NCBI GenBank assembly: GCA_904420245.1
Contig: CAJFUL010000048.1
Location: forward strand, 1 to 52,235
DNA: 52,235 bases
Reading direction: 5' to 3'
From: Candidatus Paralachnospira avium
Lineage (GTDB): Bacteria > Bacillota > Clostridia > Lachnospirales > Lachnospiraceae
Shown here: one piece after another, positions 43,867 through 50,987 of the stretch
Numbering within the stretch: the stretch's first letter is position 1
Layout: each line of letters begins with the position of its first letter
The notes under the pieces: generated by a model
Told to the model about the DNA's origin: nothing
The model's input: only the letters and a program-made list of their open reading frames with translations
Database searches by the model: none
Translations under genes and position numbers: made by a program

Positions 43867-44634
43867 ATGCTGGCAGTTACCAGGAGAAATCTGATCAAGG
43901 CCCAGATCCAGGAGAAGAAAAGCGTCACAGTCCCGGCGCTGGCCAGAGAATTCGCAGTTACAGAGGAAACGATCCGGAGGGATCTGAAGGCGCTGGAGAG
44001 CGAGGGCGTCCTGTCCCGCACCTACGGAGGCGCCTACATCCAGGACGGCGTCCTGAATGAGGTGGACTATACGGTGCGGATGGACGCCTATGTAAACAGC
44101 AAGACCCTGATCGGCGGGATATGCCGGAGGCTGGTGGGGCATGGGGATTCTGTCTACCTGGACAATTCCACCACGGCTCTCTACGCGGCGGAAGCGCTTT
44201 CGGCCCTGCGGATCACGGTGGTGACAAATTCCCTCGCCGTCATCAACCGGCTGGCTCCGGCGGGAAATATCCATCTGATGGCAGTGGGAGGGGCTTTTGA
44301 CGCCGGATCCAATTCCTTCATGGGGCCGGGGACCTTAAACGCCCTGTCCGGCTACCATGTGGACAAGGCTTTCATTTCCTGCCGTTCCCTTTCCATGGAG
44401 CACGGGATCACGGACTCCTGTGAGGAATTGGCGCAGCTGCGCAGGCTGATCCCGGCTCAGAGCGACCGCACGTATCTGATCGCGGACCATTCCAAATTCG
44501 GATACGCTTCTTTTGTAAAGATCTGCGATTTTTCGTCCGTGGACGGCATCGTCACCGATAAGCCCCTGTCCGGAGAGTGGCACGCCTTTCTGGAGGAGAG
44601 AGGGATCGCCTGCTATGATTCGCCGCAGGTATGA
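43867..44634 (+). CDS. DeoR/GlpR-family transcriptional regulator
   Basis: A sugar-responsive repressor of 255 aa. The N-terminal helix-turn-helix is VTVPALAREFAVTEETIRRD followed by SRTYGGAY. The C-terminal sensor domain is of the DeoRC type, with VYLDNSTTALYAAEAL and VTNSLAVI as the phosphosugar-binding region, and IADHSKFG near the end. It is divergent from the aldolase/kinase operon across an AT-rich 190-bp gap that holds both promoters and an inverted repeat. ATG 43867 follows GGAGGAGG; the longer upstream frame runs through the promoter. Confidence 0.93.
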   Translation: MLAVTRRNLIKAQIQEKKSVTVPALAREFAVTEETIRRDLKALESEGVLSRTYGGAYIQDGVLNEVDYTVRMDAYVNSKTLIGGICRRLVGHGDSVYLDNSTTALYAAEALSALRITVVTNSLAVINRLAPAGNIHLMAVGGAFDAGSNSFMGPGTLNALSGYHVDKAFISCRSLSMEHGITDSCEELAQLRRLIPAQSDRTYLIADHSKFGYASFVKICDFSSVDGIVTDKPLSGEWHAFLEERGIACYDSPQV

Positions 44635-44728
44635 GGAGGCGCATCCCGGAAAAATTGCGGCTCATCCGGAGAATTCCGCCATATAATCGTGCGCTTGTAT
44701 TTAAAAGGATACTTTGCGGCTTTAAAGC

Positions 44729-44757
44729 TTTACAGATCTGCATGTCTCCTTTATACT
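44729..44757 (+). promoter_or_regulatory. Promoter of the AGCS symporter gene
   Basis: TTTACA (44729-44734), 17-bp spacer, TATACT (44752-44757), 42 bp before the ATG. Confidence 0.65.
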
Positions 44758-44798
44758 ATAAGGACACGATATTCAGGAAAAGAGTGGGGGACTGACAT

Positions 44799-46238
44799 AT
44801 GATAGAGTTTCTTCAACAGGCGGGAAGCGGATTTATGGAGCTGTTTTACGGGATATTCAATATCCTGTGGGGAGATTTTATCAGGATCCCCCTTCCGGGC
44901 GGCAATACTCTCGGGATCTCTCTGCTGGTGCTGATCCTGATCCCGTCCGGGATCTATTTTACGATCCGGAGCAGGTTTCTGCCGTTCCGGCTTTTTCCCG
45001 AGATGATTCGGGTCGTCACGGAAAAGAAGGAGAAGGGAAAGCACGGCGCCATCTCCGGGGTGCAGGCATTGATCGTGTCCACCGCCACCAGAGTGGGGAT
45101 GGGCAACCTGGTGGGAGTGGTGGCCGCCATTTCCGCGGGAGGCGCAGGCGCGGTGTTCTGGATGTGGCTCATCGCCCTGCTGGGCTCGTCCACGGCTTTT
45201 GTGGAGGCGACCCTGGCGCAGCTTTATAAAGAGAAGGATCCGCTCTACGGAGGATACCGGGGAGGTCCCGCTTATTATATCCATTATCTGTTCAAGAAAA
45301 AACGGGGCGGGAAGAAATCCGTCATCGCCTGCCTGTTCGCCATCTCCGGACTCATCTGCTGGTGCGGCATCAGCCAGGTCATCGGAAACTCAGTATCTTC
45401 CGCCTTTGATAATGCGTTCGCGATGCCGCCCCTTGTGACCACCATCCTGCTGGTGGCTCTGGCAGCGGTGATCGTCCTGCGGAAAAACGCCACGGTCCGG
45501 GTGCTGGACATCATGGTGCCGGTCATGGCTGTTTTCTACCTGCTGATCACTTTATTTATCATCGTTACTAATCTGGGAGCGCTGCCGGGAGTGTTCAAAA
45601 GGATCTTTGAGGAGGCCTTCGGGATCCGCCAGGCAGTGGCCGGAGGCATCGGCGCCGTCATCATGAACGGGGCTAAGAGAGGCCTGTTTTCCAATGAGGC
45701 CGGTTCCGGTTCGGCGCCCTGTGCCGCGGCCGCGGCCGAAAGCAGCCATCCTGCCAAGGTGGGCCTGCTCCAGGCCCTCGGCGTATTCATCGATACGCTG
45801 GTCATCTGCAGCTGCACGGCCATGATCATGCTGCTGACTCCGGAGTCCATGACGGCCGGCCAGGAGGGCATGGGGCTTCTGCAGACTGCCATGGAGTACC
45901 ATATGGGAAGCGTCGGAGGCATCTTCATTGCCTTGATCCTCTGGCTGTTCAGCTTCTCGACGTTCATCGGGATCCTATTTTACGCGCGGCCCAACATTGC
46001 CTACTTGTTTGGCGACAACTGGCTTTCCCAGACGCTGTATAAGATACTGGCCCTGGTCATGCTCTTCATCGGAGGGCTGGCGGCGTACTCGTTCGTCTGG
46101 GATCTGGGAGATTTCGGCGTAGGTCTGATGACCATCTTCAATATGATCGCGCTGTTCCCCATGGCGCCTCAGGCCATGAAGGCCCTGAAGGACTATGAGC
46201 AGCAGAGGAAGAAGAGAAAAACGGAAAAAGAAGCTTAA
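44799..46238 (+). CDS. Alanine/glycine:cation symporter (AGCS family)
   Basis: A secondary transporter of 479 aa with about 11 hydrophobic helices. The family blocks GVQALIVSTATRVGMGNLVGVVAA, GYRGGPAYYI, and NGAKRGLFSNEAGSGSAP are present; the last two lie in ion and substrate binding regions. It most likely takes up alanine or glycine with Na+ or H+. Single gene with its own promoter. A hairpin (46246-46268) and a dispersed repeat lie between its stop and a + strand terminator at 46374. Confidence 0.93.
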   Translation: MIEFLQQAGSGFMELFYGIFNILWGDFIRIPLPGGNTLGISLLVLILIPSGIYFTIRSRFLPFRLFPEMIRVVTEKKEKGKHGAISGVQALIVSTATRVGMGNLVGVVAAISAGGAGAVFWMWLIALLGSSTAFVEATLAQLYKEKDPLYGGYRGGPAYYIHYLFKKKRGGKKSVIACLFAISGLICWCGISQVIGNSVSSAFDNAFAMPPLVTTILLVALAAVIVLRKNATVRVLDIMVPVMAVFYLLITLFIIVTNLGALPGVFKRIFEEAFGIRQAVAGGIGAVIMNGAKRGLFSNEAGSGSAPCAAAAAESSHPAKVGLLQALGVFIDTLVICSCTAMIMLLTPESMTAGQEGMGLLQTAMEYHMGSVGGIFIALILWLFSFSTFIGILFYARPNIAYLFGDNWLSQTLYKILALVMLFIGGLAAYSFVWDLGDFGVGLMTIFNMIALFPMAPQAMKALKDYEQQRKKRKTEKEA

Positions 46239-46245
46239 TTAAAAA

Positions 46246-46268
46246 AGGATCCTGCATGGCAGGATCCT
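46246..46268 (-). terminator. Hairpin with minus-strand T run
   Basis: AGGATCCTGC and GCAGGATCCT with a 3-nt loop. On the minus strand six T follow, so it can end transcription coming from the PH-domain gene at 46464-46835; on the + strand no T run follows. Confidence 0.65.
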
Positions 46269-46270
46269 CC

Positions 46271-46372
46271 GCCTGCGGCGGGCCGCATGAGCGGCAGATT
46301 TCCTCTTCGCCGCAGTGCGATTCCACGGAGTGTTTTGCTCTATGGAAACGAAGGTTCCTATAGAGTAAAAAA
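46271..46372 (+). repeat. Structured dispersed repeat, copy 2
   Basis: Shares TTCCACGGAGTGTTTTG, a CGAAG/TTCC-TATAG block and AAAAAA with copy 1. Internal pairing is clear: CTGCGGCG/CGCCGCAG encloses GCCGC-ATGA-GCGGC. It sits between the symporter stop and its + strand terminator, so it is transcribed as part of the 3' untranslated region. Confidence 0.75.
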
Positions 46373-46373
46373 G

Positions 46374-46405
46374 CTGCTGCACCGTCGTCCGGTGCGGCAG
46401 TTTTT
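46374..46405 (+). terminator. Intrinsic terminator downstream of the symporter gene
   Basis: CTGCTGCACCG and CGGTGCGGCAG form an 11-bp stem (one G-T pair) with loop TCGTC and five T after it. It is 135 bp past the symporter stop, beyond repeat copy 2. Confidence 0.75.
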
Positions 46406-46463
46406 CAGTTCCATGGCGGAAGGTCCCGCTGTCCGGCGTCATCCGCGCCGGGACGGGAAGCTT

Positions 46464-46835
46464 TTATAAGATGTATTCGCTGATGAGTTTTCCGATCAGA
46501 GTGATGTCGCTGGACCCCGTAAATGCAAAGATAGCTTTTCCAAGTCCGCTGAAATAGACCTCCAGTTCGCTGTCCAGATCCAATACTCCGGCTGTTTCGA
46601 TGGAAAATGTCTGGATTTTGGAGTAGGGGAGGGAAGTGAAATCTTTTTTCTTCCCGGTCATGCCCTGTACATTTGCGGAAATGATCCTCTTAGTCGTAAA
46701 AACGACATAATCCCGGATCCCTTTATAGGTACTGACGATCCTTTCATCCGCTGTAAACAGTCCCATCACATCTCCGGCGATGGAGTTGTCGGTTTTCTTT
46801 AATTTTACAAAACTGCCATTTTTAAAATCGATCAT
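46464..46835 (-). CDS. Bacterial PH-domain protein
   Basis: 123 aa, one domain, no signal peptide or membrane helix. The pattern VVFTTKRIISANVQGMTGKK followed by SLPYSKIQTFSIETAG and LDSELEVYF is that of the small bacterial pleckstrin-homology-like family (bPH), whose members often bind membranes or make oligomeric rings; exact function is unknown. ATG 46835 follows AGGGGGA. A longer frame upstream runs into repeat copy 3 and is not a credible N-terminus. Single gene on the minus strand with the hairpin at 46246 as a possible terminator. Confidence 0.82.
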   Translation of the reverse strand: MIDFKNGSFVKLKKTDNSIAGDVMGLFTADERIVSTYKGIRDYVVFTTKRIISANVQGMTGKKKDFTSLPYSKIQTFSIETAGVLDLDSELEVYFSGLGKAIFAFTGSSDITLIGKLISEYIL

Positions 46836-46909
46836 ACCACATATTCCCCCTTGTTTTGATCTGGTATCGCAGGGAATCTGTCTCCGGCGGCATAGAGCGG
46901 AGCCGCTCC

Positions 46910-47040
46910 TTTTGTCCCTCTGGCAAAAATACTTCGTGGGACTGCGCTGCGGCGGAGAGGAATCCTGCCGCTCATGCGGTCTTTCGCTCGCTCCGGCCGT
47001 TTTCAAAGGAGTGCCGCAGGCAGCCTGCCTGCGGCTTGAG
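46910..47040 (-). repeat. Structured dispersed repeat, copy 3 (reverse orientation)
   Basis: Read on the + strand, 46924-46980 matches the reverse complement of copies 1 and 2: CAAAAATACTTCGTGG, then GCTGCGGCGGAGAGGAAT and TGCCGCTCATGCGG. The outer stem CTGCGGC/GCCGCAG is kept although the sequence between differs, and the segment GCTCCGGCCG is shared with copy 1. The flank with CTATAGGAA is poorly conserved here. Confidence 0.7.
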
Positions 47041-47132
47041 AGCGCGGACGCAAATTCCGGGCAGTATTCGGCAATGGCGGTATGCGCTGCGATATAGTTC
47101 TTTTGTATTATAAAGTTTTACAATGCCAACAT

Positions 47133-47322
47133 CTTGTAAGAAAACGGTTAGAGGATGGCGATCCTCTCAACATCCGTTCCAGCCCGGGTACAGACTGTGG
47201 TTTCCATCCTGTATGGCCGAAACTGGCGGAGACGAACCGTGCGGATGTGATCGGAGGATCCGGTGACTGGTATCAGGTACGGATTGACGGAAAATATATC
47301 GGATGGGTAAACAAATCAGACG
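47133..47322 (+). pseudogene. Decayed SH3b cell-wall-binding domain (phage lysin remnant)
   Basis: The frame encodes PLNIRSSPGT, then a disturbed stretch, then ADVIGGSGDWYQVRIDGKYI and GWVNKSDVS, the start and end of a bacterial SH3 (SH3b) domain such as the C-terminal part of a phage amidase. The central strand looks frame-shifted, because the +1 frame reads VVSILYG where such domains have a hydrophobic strand. No catalytic domain or proper start precedes it. The neighbourhood (tRNA genes, small phage-like frame) supports a prophage relic. Limits are approximate. Confidence 0.65.
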
Positions 47323-47331
47323 TGTCTGATA

Positions 47332-47487
47332 ATGGAAGAGATGAGTGTTTTCAAAAGTTATCTTCGGCGGCTTCTTCAGGACTTAAAGGATCTGAAAGGC
47401 GCCATCGAAAAAGAGGAAAACGAAAAAGCCAAAGAGATGGCAGAAAAGTTAATTGATGATACACAAAAGGGTATCGAAGACAACTAA
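47332..47487 (+). CDS. Small charged helical protein, possible phage relic
   Basis: A 51-aa frame starting MEEMSVFKSYLRRLLQDLKD and ending DDTQKGIEDN, highly charged and probably helical. An internal ATG at 47341 follows GGAAGAG with almost no spacing, so translation is uncertain. Similar small proteins often follow lysin genes in prophages of this group (from memory, unverified). A hairpin (GAGCC/GGCTC, 47492-47505) flanked by A lies just after the stop. Confidence 0.45.
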   Translation: MEEMSVFKSYLRRLLQDLKDLKGAIEKEENEKAKEMAEKLIDDTQKGIEDN

Positions 47488-47491
47488 AAAA

Positions 47492-47505
47492 GAGCCCTAA
47501 GGCTC
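47492..47505 (-). terminator. Small hairpin after the phage-like remnant
   Basis: GAGCC-CTAA-GGCTC preceded by six A on the + strand, so on the minus strand it is a short stem followed by a T run. Possible weak terminator for the tRNA direction. Confidence 0.4.
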
Positions 47506-47682
47506 GGGGAAATAGGGGAGGGCGGACTTGCCACCGTTCCCTACACAAGAAGAGTAACAGATTTTTCATAAAAAATCAAGGTTGCAACGGAAGGAAAGAG
47601 GCCCAAAGCTCCATCCAGATCATGGAAGGGCTGGCGCCTGGTCAGTTGGTCGGATAAAAATAATAAATATTGATTTTCCGAG

Positions 47683-47704
47683 TAGTCCCCAAATAGTCCC
47701 CAAA
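47683..47704 (+). repeat. Tandem 11-bp repeat TAGTCCCCAAA
   Basis: Two adjacent copies (47683-47693 and 47694-47704) in a gap of about 285 bp between the phage-like remnant and tRNA-Ala. No gene is supported in this gap. The location at the 3' side of a tRNA gene makes a relic attachment or recombinase-binding site possible. Confidence 0.5.
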
Positions 47705-47734
47705 ATGAAAAAAAGAGAAGAGAAGAAAATAAAG

Positions 47735-47770
47735 AAAAACCTCGGAACCCGCATAGTTCCGAGGTTTTTT
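47735..47770 (-). terminator. Terminator of the tRNA-Trp/tRNA-Ala unit
   Basis: CCTCGGAAC and GTTCCGAGG with a 7-nt loop, flanked by A on one side and T on the other. On the minus strand it starts 4 nt after the tRNA-Ala 3' end and has a T run. Confidence 0.85.
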
Positions 47771-47773
47771 AAG

Positions 47774-47846
47774 TGGAGCATAGGGGACTTGAACCCCTGG
47801 CCTCCACACTGCCAGTGTGGCGCGCTCCCAACTGCGCTAATGCCCC
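47774..47846 (-). tRNA. tRNA-Ala (anticodon GGC)
   Basis: 73 nt on the minus strand. The acceptor stem is GGGGCAT/ATGCTCC with the G3-U70 pair that is the main alanine identity element. The anticodon arm is CCACA-CTGGCAG-TGTGG with anticodon GGC, which reads GCC (and GCU). The T arm contains GGGTTCAAGTCCC. The discriminator is A73 and CCA is not encoded. It is downstream of tRNA-Trp and followed directly by a terminator. Confidence 0.95.
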
Positions 47847-47876
47847 ATGTGTGCTGCGGTTCCGCCGTCTTATAAG

Positions 47877-47949
47877 CAGGGGCGGAAGGACTCGAACCCT
47901 CGACATTTGGTTTTGGAGACCAACGTTCTACCGACTGAACTACACCCCT
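47877..47949 (-). tRNA. tRNA-Trp (anticodon CCA)
   Basis: 73 nt on the minus strand. The acceptor stem is AGGGGTG/CGCCCCT, the anticodon arm TTGGT-CTCCAAA-ACCAA with anticodon CCA, and the T arm has GGGTTCGAGTCC. The discriminator G73 is typical of bacterial tRNA-Trp. CCA is not encoded. It is the first gene after the promoter at 47977-48005, 30 bp upstream of tRNA-Ala. Confidence 0.96.
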
Positions 47950-47976
47950 GTACCGCAGGCGAAAACCTACCCTCAA

Positions 47977-48005
47977 TTTATATCACAGGTTGGCGGTCCT
48001 GTCAA
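47977..48005 (-). promoter_or_regulatory. tRNA operon promoter
   Basis: On the minus strand TTGACA (48005-48000), 17-bp spacer, TATAAA (47982-47977). Near-consensus, 27 bp before the tRNA-Trp 5' end. The gap 47950-48171 otherwise holds only the poorly defined start region of the response regulator gene, where TATGAT at 48112 has no good -35. Confidence 0.75.
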
Positions 48006-48171
48006 CTGAAAAATGCATTTGTTTTACAGAAAATAAAAAAAGAAAGGGGAAAAGGAGAAGATCTGTATGAGGATGGACTGGTTTGTAGGGTTTTTGTAGA
48101 GAATCCCGTGGTATGATAAAGATAAAAACGGCCGGGTCCATGGACCGCGGCGTGATCTGGAGGAGATAGCA

Positions 48172-48846
48172 GTGGCGTATAAGCTTTTGATCGCGGACGA
48201 TGAGCAGGACATCCGGAAGCTGCTCAAGGATTTTTTTGAGATCCAAGGCTACCGGACGGAGACGGCTTCCGATGGGAGAGAGGCGCTGGAGAAGGCGGCG
48301 GGGCAGCCGGATCTGATCCTGCTGGACATCAATATGCCGGGGATGGACGGGCTGGAAGTGTGCCGCCGGATACGGGACCACGTCTCCTGTCCGATCCTGT
48401 TTTTGACGGCCAGGGTGGAGGAGCAGGACAGGATAAGCGGACTCATGACAGGAGGAGACGACTATATCGTCAAGCCCTTTTCTCTGGAGGAGCTGGGGGC
48501 CAGAGTGGCGGCCCACCTGCGGCGGGAGGCCAGGGCGGGGAAGAAAGAGTCCCTGCAGTTTTCCGGGGAGCTGGTGATCCACTATTCCCGCCGCTGCGTC
48601 TACTGGGGAGAGGAGAATCTGGGCCTTACCAGGACGGAGTTTGATATTGTGGAGCTCTTGTCCATGAACCGGGGGCAGGTCTTTTCCAAAGAGAGGATCT
48701 ATGAGCGGATCTGGGGATACGACAGCGAAGGGGACGAGGCCATCGTCACCGAGCACATCCGGCGGATCCGGCAGAAATTCAGGAAATATTCGGATAAAGT
48801 CTACATCGAAACAGTCTGGGGGGTGGGATACCAGTGGGCAGGCTGA
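48172..48846 (+). CDS. OmpR-family response regulator
   Basis: 224 aa. The receiver domain shows the acidic pair in IADDEQD, the phospho-acceptor Asp in LILLDINMPGMDG, Thr in FLTARVEE and Lys in YIVKPFSLEEL. The C-terminal winged helix ends LTRTEFDIVELLSMNRGQVF and VWGVGYQW. The start is GTG, with GGAGGAG upstream. The stop overlaps the histidine kinase start by 13 nt. It most likely controls the ABC genes downstream, by analogy with similar clusters. Confidence 0.95.
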   Translation: MAYKLLIADDEQDIRKLLKDFFEIQGYRTETASDGREALEKAAGQPDLILLDINMPGMDGLEVCRRIRDHVSCPILFLTARVEEQDRISGLMTGGDDYIVKPFSLEELGARVAAHLRREARAGKKESLQFSGELVIHYSRRCVYWGEENLGLTRTEFDIVELLSMNRGQVFSKERIYERIWGYDSEGDEAIVTEHIRRIRQKFRKYSDKVYIETVWGVGYQWAG

Positions 48847-50030
48847 AAAGAAAAGGGAAGCTTCGGGAACGGTTTTCCCGGATGTCCCTCAAGAAGACGC
48901 TGGCGGCCTATATCATCCTGGGGATCCTGGGGACCCTGCTGGTGATCCTGGTGATCCAGCAGATCTGCCAGGCCGCCGGGAATTCCATAAAGGTCAGGTA
49001 CGCCGACTATTATCCGGGAATGTCGGAGATCCCCATGGATTTTTATGTGATCTCCAGGAACGATATGACCTGGGGAGACAGGACCGCCATGGAGTGGATC
49101 GACTTCGTCCAGACCTGGAGCCCGTTCGTATGCATCATTGGCGGGGTAACGCTGGTATCGGTGGCGTTTTACCGCAATAAACTGAAGATCCCGCTGAAAG
49201 TCCTGACGGAGAGCACCGGCAGGATCGGGAAAAATGATCTGGACTTCCGCTGTGAATACCATTCGGAGGACGAGATGGGAAAGCTCTGCGAGAGCTTTGA
49301 GACCATGCGGAAGAATCTGGCGGACAACTACCGGAAGATGTGGGATATGATGGAGGAGCAGAAAAGGCTGAACCATGCTTTCGCCCATGACCTGCGGACG
49401 CCTCTGACGGTCCTGCGGGGATATGTGGAATTCCTGGAGCGGTATTATCCGGAGGGAAAGATCGGGGAGGAGAAGCTCCTGGAGACGCTGGCCATGATGG
49501 ACAGGCAGGTGGAGCGGCTGCAGAAATTCGGGGATACCATGAAAAATGTGGGGACGCTGGAGGAGCGGCAGTGCGACAGAAAGCCCGTGGAAGCGGAAAA
49601 AGCCTTCGGCGCGCTTCGGGAAATGGGAACGGCCCTGGAGGGACAGGTCCGCTTCTGGATGGACTGCCGGATACCGGGAGGAAAGATCCTCTGGCTGGAC
49701 GAGGCGGTCTTCCGGGAAGTGGCGGAAAACCTGTTTTCCAACGGGCTTCGGTATGCCGAAAACTGGGTCCAGGTGATCCTGCGCGAGAGCGCCGGGTATC
49801 TGGAGCTCTATGTGAAAGACGACGGGCCGGGTTTTGACGAAGAGGGGCTGCGCATGGCAGTGAAGCCCTATTATAAAGACAAGAACCGGGACAGCTCCGG
49901 TCATTTCGGCATTGGGCTTTATATATGCCGTGTGCTGTGCGAGCTCCATGGAGGGAGCGTTTCGGTCCACAACAGCGTGGAGGGGGGCGCCATCGTATCC
50001 GCTGTTTTTCAGATCCTTCCGGAACCGTAG
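48834..50030 (+). CDS. Sensor histidine kinase
   Basis: 398 aa. Two transmembrane helices (about residues 21-43 and 100-118) flank an extracellular loop of some 60 residues, too short for a large ligand domain. A HAMP domain follows (about 120-172), then the H box FAHDLRTPLT, N box VAENLFSNGLRYA, G1 DDGPGFDEEG and G2 GHFGIGLYICRVL. The GTG start at 48834 has GGGGGGTGGGA upstream; an ATG at 48882 is a weaker choice. It is coupled to the response regulator and followed after about 84 bp by the ABC genes. Confidence 0.93.
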   Translation: MGRLKRKGKLRERFSRMSLKKTLAAYIILGILGTLLVILVIQQICQAAGNSIKVRYADYYPGMSEIPMDFYVISRNDMTWGDRTAMEWIDFVQTWSPFVCIIGGVTLVSVAFYRNKLKIPLKVLTESTGRIGKNDLDFRCEYHSEDEMGKLCESFETMRKNLADNYRKMWDMMEEQKRLNHAFAHDLRTPLTVLRGYVEFLERYYPEGKIGEEKLLETLAMMDRQVERLQKFGDTMKNVGTLEERQCDRKPVEAEKAFGALREMGTALEGQVRFWMDCRIPGGKILWLDEAVFREVAENLFSNGLRYAENWVQVILRESAGYLELYVKDDGPGFDEEGLRMAVKPYYKDKNRDSSGHFGIGLYICRVLCELHGGSVSVHNSVEGGAIVSAVFQILPEP

Positions 50031-50114
50031 AGAAAAAATAGGGATTTTTCAGATATACTTCTTTTCAGAAAACAGGGCGGCCGAAAGGCCGGCCGGAAAA
50101 GAAGGAGTATGGAT

Positions 50115-50987
50115 ATGGACATCGTGATTGAACATTTGGACCAGTTCTACGGAAAAAAACAGGCGTTAAAGGACATAAACCTGACCATTTCCTCCGGGAT
50201 GTTCGGGCTTCTGGGAAAGAACGGAGCGGGGAAAACGACTTTGATGAAAGTCCTGGCGGCGCTCTTAAAGAAAGGGAGCGGGAAGGTGACGGTCTGCGGC
50301 GTACCGGTGGAGCAGGAGAAGGAGATCCGTTCCATGACCGGGTATCTGCCCCAGGATTTTTCGATGTACGGCAGTATGAGCGCCTATGAGGCCATGGACT
50401 ATCTGGGAGTCCTCTCAGGTCTTTCCTCCAGGACCAGGAAGGAGCGGATACCGGAGCTTCTGGAGCGGGTCAATCTGGCGGAACAGCGGAAGCTGAAGAT
50501 CCGGGCCATGTCCGGCGGGATGCGCCGCCGCCTGGGGATCGCCCAGGCGCTGCTCCATGATCCGAAGGTGCTGATCGTGGATGAGCCCACGGCGGGACTG
50601 GACCCGGAAGAGCGGGTGCGGTTCCGCAATCTGCTCTGTGAAGTGGCCCAGAACAGGATCGTCATCCTCTCCACCCATATCGTGGGAGATGTGGAGGCCT
50701 CCTGCGAAGCCATCGGGATCCTGGACGAGGGAGAGCTGATCTACCACGGTTCCATGGAGGGACTGCTTTCCATGGCCAGGGGAAGGGTGTATAAGGCTCA
50801 GGTATCTAAGCTGGAGCTTCCCAAGCTGCAGGCCATGTATCCGGTCACGTCGATCCTGACGGTGGGAGCCTCCTCCACAGTCCGCTTCATCTGCGATACG
50901 GAGCCGGATTTTCCGGCCCAGCCGGCGGAGGCGGGAGTGGAGGACGCCTATCTCTACCTCATGCATCTGGAAAGGGGGGAATTCTGA
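50115..50987 (+). CDS. ABC-2 type transporter ATP-binding protein
   Basis: A 290-aa ATPase. Walker A GKNGAGKTT, signature MSGGMRRRLGIAQALL, Walker B VLIVDEPTAGLD and the His switch in LSTHIVGDVE are intact. The C-terminal extension of about 70 residues is usual for drug or peptide exporters of this type. ATG 50115 is preferred over 50109 because AAGGAG is then 7 nt away. The stop overlaps the permease start (TGATG). Confidence 0.92.
   Translation: MDIVIEHLDQFYGKKQALKDINLTISSGMFGLLGKNGAGKTTLMKVLAALLKKGSGKVTVCGVPVEQEKEIRSMTGYLPQDFSMYGSMSAYEAMDYLGVLSGLSSRTRKERIPELLERVNLAEQRKLKIRAMSGGMRRRLGIAQALLHDPKVLIVDEPTAGLDPEERVRFRNLLCEVAQNRIVILSTHIVGDVEASCEAIGILDEGELIYHGSMEGLLSMARGRVYKAQVSKLELPKLQAMYPVTSILTVGASSTVRFICDTEPDFPAQPAEAGVEDAYLYLMHLERGEF

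Noticed and set aside
47578-47705. C-terminal end of an integrase on the minus strand next to tRNA-Ala
   Set aside because: Short open stretches exist in two frames, but no catalytic recombinase residues or convincing similarity can be seen. Recorded only as possible mobile-element debris.
47620-48116. Open frames overlapping the two tRNA genes on both strands
   Set aside because: The tRNA structures are complete and explain the sequence. The frames have no start signals or family features.
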